A DNA stretch of 64,000 bases from Cucumis sativus (lineage: Eukaryota; Streptophyta; Magnoliopsida; Cucurbitales; Cucurbitaceae): the NCBI RefSeq assembly GCF_000004075.3, contig NC_026656.2, positions 20,780,607 to 20,844,606 of the forward strand. The letters are read 5' to 3'. The notes beneath the pieces are model-generated. The model was given only the letters and a program-made list of their open reading frames with translations, had not been told where the DNA came from and searched no databases. Each line of letters begins with the position of its first letter. Positions within the stretch are counted from its first letter, which is position 1. Shown here one piece after another: positions 25,760 to 39,030 of this stretch. The translations under genes were made by a program, and so were the position numbers.

Positions 25760-26880
25760 GTCAAAGAGAATAATGTAATTGGAAAAACGAAGAGGGAAAA
25801 GGAAAAAAAAAAAAACACAAAAAACAAAAAATACTCATCTTTTTTGTTGTCTATTAGTAGCCTTTCGTATTCTTTCATACCTCCTGTTAGTCACCCCCCC
25901 CAATGCATATTATATTACCTCTTCAGTCGGAAGACCTGGATTATGGTCAAGTATAATGTTGTTGATAATTTGTCAGTTTGTGAATTGTAAGAGGCCTTAA
26001 TTACATCGTGACACTTGCCAAAAGCAATTGGTAAACCCCTTTTTCTTTCTCAGTAATTTATAATTTATAGTTTCTGACTGTCTCATGTATTGCATTATAT
26101 AAGCTTGTAAACTTCAGGTTGGTGTTTCTTTTATGCTGCCTTCTCCTTCCCTTATGATTTGGGGAACGCATCAAGTTTTCTACCGTTTGAAGAGCACTGT
26201 TTATCGGTGTCTAGAAGGATTTTAACAAAGGTTTGAATGCTTTAATGATAGATGGATGGTAAAGAAGGAATCCGTATCATGAGGATCTCACTTGGTTGAT
26301 GATTGATTACATTTAAGTGGAAATGGAAGAAGTGTTGTTTTGACAACTCAAAAAGTTATTTCACAACGTAGTATTTCAAACAAACTTTTGAACTGTTGTT
26401 GGAGAATTAGTTTGAAATGACTAACAGTTTCAAGTACCCAGAAAAATCGTTTCTAACAAACCTTTTAAATTCTCTTGAATTTTCAAATGTTCAAACAATA
26501 GTGTACTAAAACAAATGGACTCAAATCAATCCAAATTTTAGTTACATTTTTAATAGTCCTCCCCTCAAACTAAAGATAGCTAAAAGTCACTTTTTAGGTT
26601 ATTATTTGATATCACATACACTATATTCTGGGTTGAGGGCACCATTTTCGTATTGATGAGGCATTCAAATCCGCAATTTAGTTTGACCATTGAAAGAAAT
26701 TTTGAACATAAGCAAGGCAGAGACTTACTTTCTCCCACCTTTTCATGGAAGTTTACACACAATAACTTCTCGCCACTATGCCTAGATTTCAAAACTGAAC
26801 TAGAACTCATTGGTAAAACCACACGACAAAAGAATATAGTACAAAAATTCCTGGAAATGAAGTATGAGGATATACAAAAT
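25760..26880. other. Convergent intergenic region between SYP32-like and PPD1-like genes
   Basis: This holds the 3' ends of two convergent genes. An A/T-rich 3' UTR follows the SYP32 stop codon (A-rich run at 25801-25835). The minus-strand 3' UTR of the PsbP-domain gene lies just below 26882. I see no additional gene. Confidence 0.5.
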
Positions 26881-26881
26881 G

Positions 26882-29800
26882 TCACCAAAATCTCCATGGA
26901 TCCTTGTATGGAGGTACATAGTCTTCAGTGGGAGGAAGAAGTCGAAAAGACTCTACGGTTTTCTGCAGAAAAGGTCCCATCTGCTCGAAAAGAAACAATT
27001 ATTGAAATATTTGGTACTCATTTTCTATAAGTATCATCATTGAGTTCCAAAAAGAGAGTTTACCGTGTTCCATTGTGCGCCGAGTGTTGAAGCATTGATG
27101 GTATACAGAAAGCCTGCAATTGAAACATGATTAGTGCCCACAGTTCATGATACTAAAAACATACATTTAGGAGAACGAACAAGCTTGTTCATCAATCGTA
27201 ACAGAACCAATAACTCGTACACATTTTCCAGCCCCCCGTTGAAGTTTGGATGATCTAACATAAAACCACCGATCAAAGGTCTAACACAATTTTCTTGTTT
27301 TCTTTTCCAATTGCAATATTTTTACCTCTTCGCTTTGATGTAACTGTTTGAAATGTTTAGAAATACCTTCACGGTTCTTGAGTTCAAACTTGGGTTATAA
27401 GTATTGTGCAAGAAATATACCTTACTGAGTTATCAACAAGGAAATTGTAATATGCTTTGCAGGTTACAAGACGGTAGTTATGCTATAAAATAGCAGGTTT
27501 TGCTCATTTATAGCTTGTTTGACAGAATGCAGACTAAAAATTAAGAACTTACCATCTCGCTCTGCTGTTGATGCAACATAATGCCTATAAATGTTGGATT
27601 CTCCGACCTGCAGGATTCATTAGATTCCTCAGAAATCAAATATTTGTAATGTCCGCTACTGAGGGGGAACAAAGCATTCAAAAGGGTCAAGACATACGAT
27701 TTTTGTTGGTGACTTTCGAACAAGGTACTCAAAATACCAATATGGCTCACCATCAATCTGTGAGAGGACAATTAGAAACGCTCTATATATGCATCAATAG
27801 GACTTTATAGTTTACTTACATTACTTGAATTTGTATCAAGAACTGAACTCTCGGCCATTCGCTGACTTGAAGTCACCCGCTGCAAGATAAACAAGGACTC
27901 GTGTTAAAGTTTACCATTTAGGATATGGATTCCAATGAACTGAGTGGAAAGTAAAGTTTAGCATTTCTCCAGGCATTTTGACATGGCTACATAAACCTAC
28001 TCTCAGGCTTTGTGTCACATGAGTTCCATCTAGTGACTTTTTTTTTTAATCTTAGAAAAAACATGAAATTGCTTCAAATAATATGAAGGAAAGGCATCAT
28101 GAAAAAGTAGATTGGTCCAAATATTTACGAGTAGAAAGTAAGTAAATTATTACGTATTACCAATGCAGATTTATCGGATAAAACAGAGTCTGCAACATCT
28201 TTTGCTGCCCAAGTACTCTTGTCCTTTGATTTTATAAATATGGAATTTGGAGGGCCTATCTGAAACAAAAAAGATGATAAAAACTATCAAACTGAAAAGA
28301 GAAAATAATAATTGTTAACAAATTGAATAACAAATTACCGTAACCGAAATAATAAGGTTGTCAATGAAATCAACTCTCTCGGAGACAATCCTCAATCGAG
28401 CATCAGCTATGACATGTGCACACAAAATGAAGTTAATATGAAGAAAATCTGCATCATACAATTCGTTTTGCTAAATAATTCAAAATCGAAAAACAAGCGT
28501 GGTGCGGTGGAACTCATTTTAAAATGAAACTAAACAGTGAAGTTTTGTCATTCTTTTCATTGTGAGTAACAAATCTCTAATGGTTGGATGACATTTCAAG
28601 ATGCTCAAAGAACAAAACATGTTTCATTTGTTGGGTCTTGGAATCTAAGTTAAACTTACGAGACAATGGAGCGGCCGACGAATAACGTTCTGGTTTTCTT
28701 GACTCCACCCTTGAAAAGATGAAAGAGTTAGGGTACATATGATTTAAGACATGAAACAATGATGGGGAGAAGAAAAAAAACGTAAGCAAATGTCAAAAGA
28801 GTTGAATGGTACAAGAAAAGTGAAAGCGAAAGGCCAAAAGCACTCAACAATCAAAAAGATCGAAATTATTTTCCAACTAAAGTTAGAGTTTTCATCAGTA
28901 ATCAAAATGGTATCATATTGGTAGTGAACTTAAACTTCATACTTCATAGATAATAACACACCAAATGCAATGCTAACCTTTCAAATTTACATCACATGTT
29001 CAGAATTGAAGAAGACTGAGCTGTTTGTAGTGACTTTCGAGTGATTACAGACATCTTTCTTGCACTAAAATAACATTTTCTCAAGCACTTGGAAAATAAT
29101 TTCTAATAGGATTTATGGTTGGTTTAGGCTTGTGCTTCTAAGCCTCATTTCAAGTGAAAAACCTTTCAGAAACCTGTTTTTGACTGCCTGAAATATCGTT
29201 TTCTAGAAAACAAAATTACCGAAGAGTCAATCGATGCTTTAAGCCTTTAACCATCAAACAGCGACCTTTTTTCCTTAAAAGATTTCCAAACTTTTGATTA
29301 TGGAATCTAAGATTCAGGTCATATTGCCAAGATATAGATTCTTGCAGAGTCAAATAGAACGTTCAGAACAATAATCTACCATTTCACTTTGTATGTTCAT
29401 CAAATATTTGTTGTAAGGATGAGCCATAGCCTGAGGAAACAGTTTAAACAAAAAATCTCTACCATTTAAAGGCAAAATTAGTAGATGACAACTCCAGCGG
29501 ATAAGTATAAGAATAAGCATTTATTTCATCAACCATTGTGGCAGCTTTCAACTCTTCCTCAGCAAGAGAACCTGAAAGTAAAGTATAAACTTTATCATTC
29601 ACAGCAAAAATATTACAGGACTTCAAAGAAAAAACAAGCCCCTCCATCGAATAGCTCAAGCTAATCCATCACAAAATTCATCTAAGCTGTCATTTTTAAC
29701 AGAGACAAAGCAGAAGAAAAAAAAGCAACCCACAGTAAGAAAACTGACCTAAGGATGGAAATGACAAAGCAACTGAAGAAGTAAGCCCAAATAGCAACAA

Positions 29801-30086
29801 ATCCCTCCGGGATAATCCATTTTCTGAGGTGGGTTTTGAGATTGAAGTTGAACAGACATTGAATTTCTTGTACATTCCAATTCTTTTCCGACAAGGCAAG
29901 TTTTTGGGTTGGTTTCTGGGAGTTAGAGAACAAATTAGGAATAAATATTCAGTGGATAAGAACCAATTCAATCAGTGAGTGTGAGATAGATAAAAATGGA
30001 AAGAGATAGAACCTGAAGAAAGGTAGATTAGGAAGAGAAACGTTGGTGGAAGTAGAAACAGAAAGAGAAGAATTGAGAAGCGCCAT
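26882..30086 (-). CDS. PsbP-domain protein 1-like, thylakoid lumen (PPD1)
   Basis: Eleven coding exons read from high to low coordinate: 30086-30013, 29915-29749, 29571-29463, 28709-28660, 28406-28339, 28259-28161, 27879-27820, 27757-27698, 27607-27553, 27113-27064, 26980-26882. All splice sites are GT-AG and the frame is open for 296 residues. The N-terminus (1-58) is Ser/Thr-rich like a chloroplast transit peptide. It is followed by SRRDLLLFGL (Arg61-Arg62), a twin-arginine signal with a hydrophobic core, for delivery to the thylakoid lumen. The PsbP fold starts near residue 95 (INAYSYTYPLEL). It includes WVESRKPERYSSAAPLSPDA, IDGEPYWYFEYLV and the end PPYKDPWRFW. In Arabidopsis, PPD1 is needed for photosystem I assembly. 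The family call is very firm; the paralogue call rests on remembered Arabidopsis sequence. Confidence 0.94.
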
Positions 30087-30169
30087 TGCTGCTTCAGCTT
30101 GTTCTCTCTCTCGCTCGCTGCTTCCTCTCTCCCGCACTTTGTCTCTGCGTCAGCAACTCCACTGGTCAC

Positions 30170-31000
30170 CCTTATGAGTTAGTTTGTTAGGATGATTTTC
30201 ATCTAAATGTTGGGGGAATTGCTTCAAATTAACCAATGGAAAAAAAAAAGCAACTTTTATAATTATCTTTAAGCCAAAAATCCGTCCAATATCTTAATAT
30301 CTCAATTAAGTTGATATCTTTCAAAGAAAAATAACAAAAATATTTCTCTTGCTCTTAGTTTGTATTTGGGACATTTTTGTCCAAGTTTCAAAACGAATTA
30401 TTTTTATAAAAGTTTTGAATGCTATTTCAATTATAACATTTAAGTTTCAAAATGTCATTAGTTGTTAATTAAAGTTTAGTTTTGTTTTAATTTAGTATCT
30501 AGATCTCAGGTTAACCTCGATGTTTATGATTTTGAGCAAGAACTGGGAGAGTTCCAATTATTTGTTGAACTGCAAAACATTGCCTACTACAGTCCCAAAG
30601 TTATACATTGTATGGCCTTGGGGTAAGTATTGTTTGTAACTGACCGTTTTCCCAAGTTTATTAACATTGAACTTTCTGAATCTTTTAAATTTTCAACAAA
30701 TTTGATTAATGAAGTTGATAAAGCCAAATTTCAAATGTTTAGTACAAAAAGAAGGTTTTGAAAAATCATTTTGAAATTTTATGGTATTTTTCAGAGCAAA
30801 AAAAGGAATGTGTGAACTTACAAACATATATACATATAATATATATATATATATGTATGTATGTATATTATACTAGAATTGCATAGTATGCTCTACGGAT
30901 GATTATTCGTTATCATAGCCATTACACCACAAAATTGAAGAGGGCAATACAAGAACAAGGAGTGTGATTATACAAGTATAAGCCTTTGCAACATCAGCAA
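30170..31000. other. Intergenic region between PPD1-like and RING genes
   Basis: AT-rich DNA upstream of the PsbP-domain gene and downstream of the RING gene. It contains an AT/GT microsatellite at about 30822-30870 with partly palindromic structure. I see no gene here. Confidence 0.6.
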
Positions 31001-31290
31001 CTTTCACTTTCTATCAAAAAGGTCAAAAGCATAACCATCTCTCCTCATTCAAAACGTCCCGCGTGCACCATATAACTCTGCCTATATTGGTGACAATGGA
31101 TGGATTTGCTACAGGAGGAGCTTGTTCAAGGCTCTAATGAATGCCGCATACGAACCCAAAAAATAAGGTTTAGCAGCTCAAGAGAGGATGAGCTTGCACA
31201 TACTACACACTTGTATCCGTGAAATTTTGAATTCAAGCAGAACCCATCCAGAGAACTTATGGCGCCAATGTAGTCAGCCCACTCCCCTCG

Positions 31291-34221
31291 CTAATCACCC
31301 TGTTGTCTGTTTGTCCCCTCGAGAGAGCCGACGATACTCTCACCAACCTCGGCTTTGCAAAGCGGGCACAGAGCATTGATCTTCAACCACTTATCTACGC
31401 AGTCCTTGTGGAAAAAGTGTGAACATGGCAACTCTCTCAGTTCATCATTGTTGGCGTATTTTGCTAGGCAGATGCAACAGACCTGCACATAATTTTTAAA
31501 ACAATTAGATTTGGTCAATCAATTCTATGAGAATGAATGCACCAGAAACTAGACTCTGATTGAAACATTCGTGGAATCATTTGTAAAATGGAGAAGTATT
31601 AACCAGAACGCGATCAATAAATATCTTCCTTCTTCTTTTTAATGAAAATGACTTACAAAAACACAACAAACTTCCATCGTACAATTTCCAGTAATCCATT
31701 TAATTTGTGATGTGGGATTTTTGTTTCTGGCAGATTCATAGAGAAATCTCAGGCCATAACCCTTCCAGCCGTTTAAGTTTCAATACTTAGCCAAATTCCA
31801 AAAACGAGTTTTTATATTAAAAAAAATCCAAATTTTGGCTTGAATTAAAAACACTCCTAAAATGGTTTTTTAATCTCACAATTTTTGGTTTTTTGTTTAC
31901 GAGAAAAAGTAGGCAAAGTATGTGTGTCCTTTCTATTTTCTTTTTTCAAAATACAAGTAAGTCATCTTAGGTGGGAAAGAAAGTTAAAAGAGGGAAAAAT
32001 CAAGAAACTTATGGAGGGAAAATTCTTGAGAAAGAAGTATGAGAAGAAAATGCTAAGATGATAAAGATAAATTAGAGGGAGAAGAAGAGACTATGAAGAG
32101 GGAAAAGATAAGTTAAAGAGAAAGGGAAGAATTGTATAGGGATAAAGTTAAGAAAAAGCTTAGAAAGAAAAAAAATGATAAGGAGATGGAAATACTTTTA
32201 AGTGAGGAGGAGCGGGAAATATTTTAAAGTGAGAAGAGAAGGTATAGGTTGGAGAGGGAAAATGTGAAATTCTGAAAAACTTTTTAAAAACATTGATAAT
32301 ATTAAATAAATAAATAAAAGCTTCCCCAACGATTTCAAAAGAGCTTTTCAAATTTAAAAAATGAAATCCAAACAGTGAATGGTAATCAATATTAAAAAAT
32401 TAAAATAAAGTAAAAAAGAACAGAATGGTTATCAAATTACACCAAAGAAACAGATACTAAGGTAAACAGTGATAAAATTAGTATTCAATAGGACAGTGTG
32501 TACTGTACTTACAGCATCTTCTCCAGAAATCACTCGCTCCTTTTCAGTTCCAGCAGCCACAACCCCTCCTCCTTCACCAGCCCCGGAGTTGTTCTCTCTG
32601 TCATCCCCACTTCTACTTTTCTTCAGTTTAAACTTATAAGTTGGTAATGCATTAATAGATTCCGATGTGGCTCCTCGTGTCTGTGACAAGTCCTCTCTAA
32701 ACCCAAGGATGGAAATTATACAAGGAAGACAACAGCAGATGGTTACACATAGAATGAAAGGCATTGCATAACCAATACAGCTGAAGGTAAGAAACACTAT
32801 ACATAGCCTGCAAAGAAAGAAAGAAATTAATAAAATCCATTCAAGGAATGCCGCTATGCCTCTACAAATACAAATAGTCTAAGAGCACAAACCTGTACAA
32901 GTTAGGAGCCTCAGAGGCTGATGAATGCCCTCCAAAGATCCATACGTTACCAACTACAAACCAAACAGCAAAGAAGCAATCCAGACCCATCTTAAAATAT
33001 TCAACCAGTACTTTTAATCTGCACGCAAAATTACAAAAAGACTCGAATGTAAGGGCAATTATTGTTCAACTTTGAGAGAACAAAAAAAAACATCAAGAAA
33101 AGATTAAGAAATAAGGAATTGAGCAACCACAGTAAGCAAGAAACTGCCACACCTTGGAGCATGATTTTTAGAGGTATTTGGTGTTAATCAAGGTCAAGGC
33201 CAGGGCAGTTCTGGCATACGTTAGTCTCTATGTTCAAGGAAAAAGAATACAATAAACGTGAATGATGAATGAGTGATTCAGTCAAAATGGCAACCTGCCT
33301 AATGAGATTGCTACACCCTTATGAGGTTAGATGAACTGCTCTAATGATTGATCTACATAAATGTAATAATGCAGAGGAATTGGGATCTCATGCATAATTT
33401 GAAAATTGAAGTAAGAAGTAAGAAATCTTGTACAAAAATTTCCAGAATTATTACATGGACATGTTTCTATCTCTCTCCCAATTCAACTTTAATGATCTAA
33501 AAGGATGAGTTATCAACCATTTATTAAAGTATTCTGGTACAAGCACAAAAAACACACACCTTGCTGATAGTACTCCTGACCCTTGACTGCCTCTAGGAGA
33601 TGGGGCAGGATGCTGAAGTTCTTCCCCTTCTGATGCCCTAGAAACTGAAAGAGAGAATGGCCCAGCAGGAACATTAATGCGAGAAGAACTCTGGCTGGAC
33701 TGAAGAGAATCTTGTTCTGAAGCCTGATTGCGGTGTCGATAACGCCAGTATAGAAGAGGAAGGGTGGCACCACATCCGGATGCATATCCCACAATCCATG
33801 CAAACAAAGGGGCACGGGGTTTTTCATTCTTTGACAATGATAAGACAATAATCGCTGCAATAATCTGGCTCATAGTGAGTAGTAATTCAATAGATATCCA
33901 TAAGCCAGAATTTAATGGACTTCTACGACGTCGTGCATCTCCTCTTCTTATGAATGAAGAATTTCTAGAATTTGATCCAGTAGAAGAAGTTGAGGGTTGG
34001 GACAAGGGAACTCGTGTACTACTTGAAGGTCTATCTTCAGGCTGCGATGAATTTAAGCCATTTGAACTCCTACCATGTGGCAGACCAGAGGGGCCAGAAT
34101 CACCAGCACCAGTTATGTCAATGATATGCTCACTGCTGTTAGAATGTTCAGGTCGTGCCATTAATAAAGGGTAAGAGTCTCCTTCACTATCACAATTTAG
34201 TTCCACTGAGGGAACGTCCAT
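31291..34221 (-). CDS. Membrane RING-H2 E3 ubiquitin ligase (At1g12760/At1g63170-like)
   Basis: Four coding exons (34221-33560, 33018-32893, 32807-32513, 31482-31291) encode 424 residues. Residues 1-105 are Ser-rich and polar. Hydrophobic segments lie at about 107-130, 138-158, 231-250 and 264-298, the last Cys-rich. A Gly/Ser linker leads to a C-terminal RING-H2: Cys363, Cys366, Cys381, His383, His386, Cys389, Cys400, Cys403. The DKWL tryptophan used for E2 contact is present. The protein is thus a multi-spanning E3 with a cytosolic RING; substrates are unknown. The ATG is the first triplet after a splice acceptor (AG at 34222-34223), so the leader lies in upstream non-coding exons. An in-frame TGA in the preceding leader exon supports this start. 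Confidence 0.92.
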
Positions 34222-34641
34222 CTAAGTTCAGCAACACAATGAAGGAAAAAGAAAGCATAGAACTCTAAAACAAGGCTGCTGTGTTTGTCCCACTACATGC
34301 CACTTCTGATTTGCAACTACTCACAAATTCAACACCAATTTGATATACCAGGCCAGTCCAAAGTGTAAGCAGAAAACCAATTTGGCGGACACCACAAAGT
34401 GACGGAAAAGTAACAAAGTTCAATCTGCTAAAAAAGAAAATAATTACAACAATAAATTCAGACAGACCAATTACATATGCTCGCAAGAAACAGAAAAATG
34501 TTGAAATTTATTATCAAGCATAACATTTTTTTACAATTTCCTTTTACAATTTTAAGCAAGGGAAAACCATAGCATCCACCAAACAGGGACATAAGTTTGC
34601 TGAATTTAGCTCAAACATTATTTAAACCTTCCATGGGGAAA

Positions 34642-34737
34642 AACAACAAAAGAATGAAACAAAACATAATATATTTATAACGTAAACAACAAAAGAATGA
34701 AACAAGACATAATATATTTATAACATAAACAACAAAG
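34642..34737 (+). repeat. 43-bp tandem duplication in a RING leader intron
   Basis: AACAACAAAAGAATGAAACA... starts at 34642 and again at 34685, with a third partial start at 34728. The copies differ by two bases. It lies in the intron between the leader exon and the first coding exon. Confidence 0.85.
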
Positions 34738-34856
34738 GAATTGAACAAAGCATTTCACCCAACCACTGCAAAACACGTTAAGTAGAGACATAAAACATTA
34801 GACCAAAAAAGGAAAAAGAAGAAGAAAAAAATCTCATGTGTAAATATATCACTTAC

Positions 34857-34922
34857 AGATAACTTAAATTGATGTTGCAGCAGCCCTTTGATGCAACTCT
34901 GTCAATCCACAAAGCTGCCAAT
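34857..34922 (-). other. Non-coding leader exon of the RING gene
   Basis: On the minus strand, TTTTTTTCAG precedes the segment and TTATCT|GTAAGT ends it: good acceptor and donor 66 nt apart. A first leader exon upstream would end at the donor GTGAGG (intron starts at 35941), after a purine/CT-rich 5' leader reaching about 36100. It contains stops in the coding frame. Inferred from splice signals. Confidence 0.5.
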
Positions 34923-34960
34923 CTGAAAAAAATATATATATCAATAATCATATTAAAGAA

Positions 34961-35100
34961 GTAGTAAATGAACTCCAGAAGTTTAGCCATAGTTTTAACA
35001 CAAATATGAAATACCATACTGGTACAAGTAGTATATGAACACCAGAAGTTTAGCCATAGTTTTAACACAAATATGAAATACCATACTGGTACAAGTAGTA
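34961..35100 (+). repeat. 67-bp tandem duplication in a RING leader intron
   Basis: GTAGTA...CCAGAAGTTTAGCCATAGTT starts at 34961 and again at 35028; a third GTAGTA start is at 35095. The two full copies are almost identical, implying recent duplication. Confidence 0.88.
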
Positions 35101-35360
35101 AATCTTGCATTTAATTTAACTGGTATCTAAGTTCTTTAGGCATATCATAGATTCATACACAACTACTATCGAAACATCCAAATAAAGTTTAAGACACCTA
35201 CAACAAATGGAAGATCAAATAAAGACTTCATGCGATAAGTTAATAACAGCTTCACTCCACGATATCATGCAAATACAGCTTTGGTTTTCCACCGATATAC
35301 CCCCCTCCACACCATGACCACCACAACAAAAAAAAAGAAAGAAAGAAAGAAAGAAAAGGA

Positions 35361-35412
35361 GGAACGAAGGAACGAAGGAACGAAGGAACGAAGGAACGAA
35401 GGAACGAAGGAA
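35361..35412 (+). repeat. Octamer microsatellite (GGAACGAA)x6
   Basis: Six exact copies of GGAACGAA run from 35361 to 35408, then GGAA. A GAAA-rich tract precedes them (about 35333-35358). It lies in the leader intron of the RING gene. Confidence 0.95.
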
Positions 35413-36139
35413 AAAAATCACATAACCGATATAAAGGACCCCTTTCTTTCTCAAGATATATGCATTACTCGAGACGTTAATGAAAAACCTGCAAAGTTCT
35501 TTTTCAACCAGAATTAAGAGGTTTAACACGATTTTCAGAAAAAAGAAAGATAAGATAGTTAAAGAAATGAGGTTTCCTATGTCCCGTAGTATCAGAATTT
35601 CCCTTAAGTTTCTCAGAATCATACGGAATCAAACAAAGACTAAATGCACAGCTCCAATCATTCTTTCAAACGGAATTAAAAAATTACGAGTTGAATTTCC
35701 CAAAGAACACGGATCAAAACCCCTCACTACACAACGTTGACTGATCCTGTTGTAAATTAAAATGATCCAACCAAAATAACCATCAATTCAAACCCTAAAC
35801 CCACGACAAAGAAAACAAAAAACCGTTTCTAAGTAGAGTTCTACATTGAAAGATACAGAAACACACAAAGCATTTCGCGAATTGAAAAAGGAAAAGAAGA
35901 GAAACAAAAAGCGAATTCTCGTCGAAGACAGAGAACCTCACCGGACTGAGCCAACGCCGATGAGAGGTGGGAGGGAAGGAAATCGGAGGAGCGGAGAGAG
36001 GACGGCGTTTGAAGAAGAATAAGAATTGAAGTGAATCGGAGAAATTGCTTTATCGGGGAGGTAGGGATAGAGTCAGCCAGCTCTAGACCTCCATTGCTTT
36101 CCTTTGCCTACCTTCGCCTGAGAATCTTCCTTCTTTTCT

Positions 36140-38580
36140 TTTCTTTTTTTCCTTTTTGTATTTATAGATCACATTTCTCTCTCTCTCTCTCTTCTTTCCT
36201 TTTAATAAAAAAAAAATGTTATTATACGTTAGATATTCATTTTTCCTTTTTCTTTTATGCACTCACTTTTTTTTTATTATTTGTTAAAAATGAAAATTAT
36301 ATAATTGAAATTAAGCTCATAATTTATTTATCAATTTTCAAATTTATGTTGAATTGTAATTATGCCTCTTTACATCTTTTGGTATCTTAACTTTAAAAAA
36401 TGTTTCTTTTTATTTTTAAGAAGTACATATCTTAATTTCAAAAAATAAGTAAATTATTTAACTTTTTTATTTTATTTTATATCTTGGGAGTATATTCATG
36501 ATAAAGAATTAAGGCTTCATTAGTAACTTTCAAAAACCTTAATTTTTGTATTTTTCAAAATGTTAGACTTAGCTTTTGAAAATATAAATAAAAATAAAAT
36601 CTAGAGGTGAAAAAAACAATGTTTAGAAAAGGAAATAGAAAATGAAAGTATGGATGCAAACTGCAAACTATTAATATAAATGATGAAAATGTGTAAAATA
36701 TTGATGTAATTTGTATTGTTTGGAGTTCATGACCGGACGCATCTCTTGACTCTTGAGTTGTCGAACCCAAACTCTAATGAACTCTCCATTTTAATGTGTG
36801 TCTCATTTGTTGGTAGTTGTTTGTAACATTACCACCGTGAATGCAAAAAAGTTCTAAAATTTTCATTCATTTCTTACAAAAATTACTATTCGGTGTAACT
36901 TTATTTGTTCATCGAATGTTAATCAAATATAGAAAAAAATTAAATTTGTGAATGATAGGCTTTGACATACTTACATCTATGTTTATCAATATCACTTGTG
37001 AACGTTAGAAGATTATCAATTATTTTGTTATATTTTTATACATATTTTTTACTAATTTTATACATAATATATGTATATATATTTCTTTATTTAAAATTTT
37101 GTTTGGTTTTGCGTAAATGTAATCTATTGGAATGGTCCAATCTACGCATTGGAAGGCTAACTTCATGCCACGTCACTGCTTTAATATTTTTTTCTTCTAA
37201 TTATCATTTTCTCTCTCGTTTATTGGTTTATTATTAGTCTATTGTTATTTTACAAACTTAAAAGTACACTTTCATTCATATATTATTAGTTTAATTCACT
37301 CATGTTACATGCAAAACGTTCATTTCCATTCTTTTACATAACCTTCATTTTCAACTTCTACCATATTCATTTTAATTATTGTATTTTTTAGAATGTACTA
37401 TTTGATCGCTTACTTATCATTTGAATAAATCAAAATTGTCACTTTTTGAAAATTTTTAAATATCAAAATGAATTAAGTTTGAAAGTATATGAACTAAAAT
37501 GAAACATTGTATGTGATAGAGTTTCGAGTTTAAAAAGTGTTTATCGTGTTTCTTAAATTTTTAATTTTATATCTATGAAATCTCGAAAGTTATAATTACA
37601 GATTTAAAAGTTCCACCAAATTTGGAGGAGAAAAAAAGTGTTTGATACATACACTTCTGCACTTTAAAGTTTGTAAAATAAATTTATAATTTAACCTGAA
37701 ACTATATACGAAAGAGTAGAGTGATTATTCTCGAAAGGTGCTAAAATAAAATAATGTTGAGAACTCAATGACCATAATATGAAATTTAGAAGAATAATGA
37801 TTGGGTTAGAGCCAATCGAAGATCTGACTCTAAAATGGGTCTAATCGGCCCATTTGGTAACAGGCCCAATTTGTATGGAAGGCCAAATGTGGGCTAGTTC
37901 AAAGGCCGAGGCTTGGGCCCTTAAGATAAGTTTTAGGCTCATCATAAAAGCGTCGTTAATTAGATATATTATAGTCATTATTATATAGTTTTTCACGTAA
38001 TCTTTATTTGTTATATGTTTGTTTGATTCACACTCTTGAAATCAGACTCTTATTTTGCATCTTTTGATCCACATGGTTATTAATTATTGTAATTCGCCTC
38101 ATTTACTAGTACCATTGATGTTGATAGTTCACAATGTAAATTTAAATTGTAATATTGTTATTTTACCACTTAGCTTTGAATGACTATCCACATTGATATT
38201 GATATTGATGTTAGACTTGCCGATATTTTAATTCTTTAAATATATATCGAACTGAAGTCTAAATATTTTTTTTATTATTGTATAACTACAAAAAATTTAA
38301 AATTATATTTACATTTTAGTTTGATTGATTTCTAAACTGGTGGGATAATTCAAACGGATACCGACCACAAAGGAGTACAAAGTAAGCATTGGATATTTTG
38401 ATATTTTGATTGATGTGGATAATTTAAAGGTGGATGATAAATCACTAATTTAGGAGTGAAATTTGGCAATTGTGAATGGAAATGTATGGATAAAAAAAGG
38501 ATGAATTTTGAAAAGAAAAAGAAGAGATTAGAAAAGGGATTAAGAAGAGAGAGAGAGAGAAAGAGAGAGGGGATATTAAA
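36140..38580. other. Intergenic region between RING and PP2A B' genes
   Basis: AT-rich DNA between two divergently transcribed genes. It includes a CT microsatellite near 36175-36192 next to the RING leader. At 37815-37930 a GC-richer island has several GGCCCAA-like words, similar in style to the LTR-like block at 19330-19470. I recognise no gene. Confidence 0.55.
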
Positions 38581-38978
38581 TGGAAAATAGGTGTCCTGTA
38601 AAGCGCTTGCATTTTCTCTTGGAAAATGCCAACGAGAGGTTTCTCCCACTCCCATTCCCATTCCCATTCCCGTTCCCATCTACCAAGAAAAAGCAAACCC
38701 AGACATAACACACCACCTCTCTGCTTGCTATCTTCCTTCATCCCTCCATTCTTTTCATGAACATCCAAATCATTTTCTTCTTCTCATCAACGCTTTAAAC
38801 ACAACAATCTCTCTTTCTTTCTATTTCACCTCATTTTATACACCAAATCTCTCTTTCTTCCTTAATCCTTTTCCTTTCTTTTCCTTTCCTTTCCTTTCAA
38901 TTTCCTCTCTCTCTCTCGTTCTATATAAAGTGTTTTTTTTTTTGAATCCTGGGATTTTGATTTGCTTTTGTGTTCTTC

Positions 38979-39030
38979 AAACCCTAAATCGTCTTCTTCT
39001 TCTTCTTCTTCTTCTTCTTCTTCTTCTTCT
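38979..39030 (+). promoter_or_regulatory. Telo-box followed by (TCT)13 in the PP2A B' leader
   Basis: AAACCCTAA at 38979-38987 is a plant telo-box, often found near the start site of housekeeping genes. It is followed directly by 13 uninterrupted TCT units (38992-39030). Such CT-rich leaders are typical of plant 5' UTRs. A leader intron from about 39114 to about 39376 is possible but not certain. Confidence 0.55.

Noticed and set aside
33764..34174. 136-codon plus-strand open frame
   Set aside because: It is antisense to the first coding exon of the RING gene, which has family-typical sequence on the minus strand.
35361..35412. Short regular repeats that might suggest a CRISPR-like array
   Set aside because: The units are contiguous octamers without spacers, in a plant intron; it is a microsatellite.
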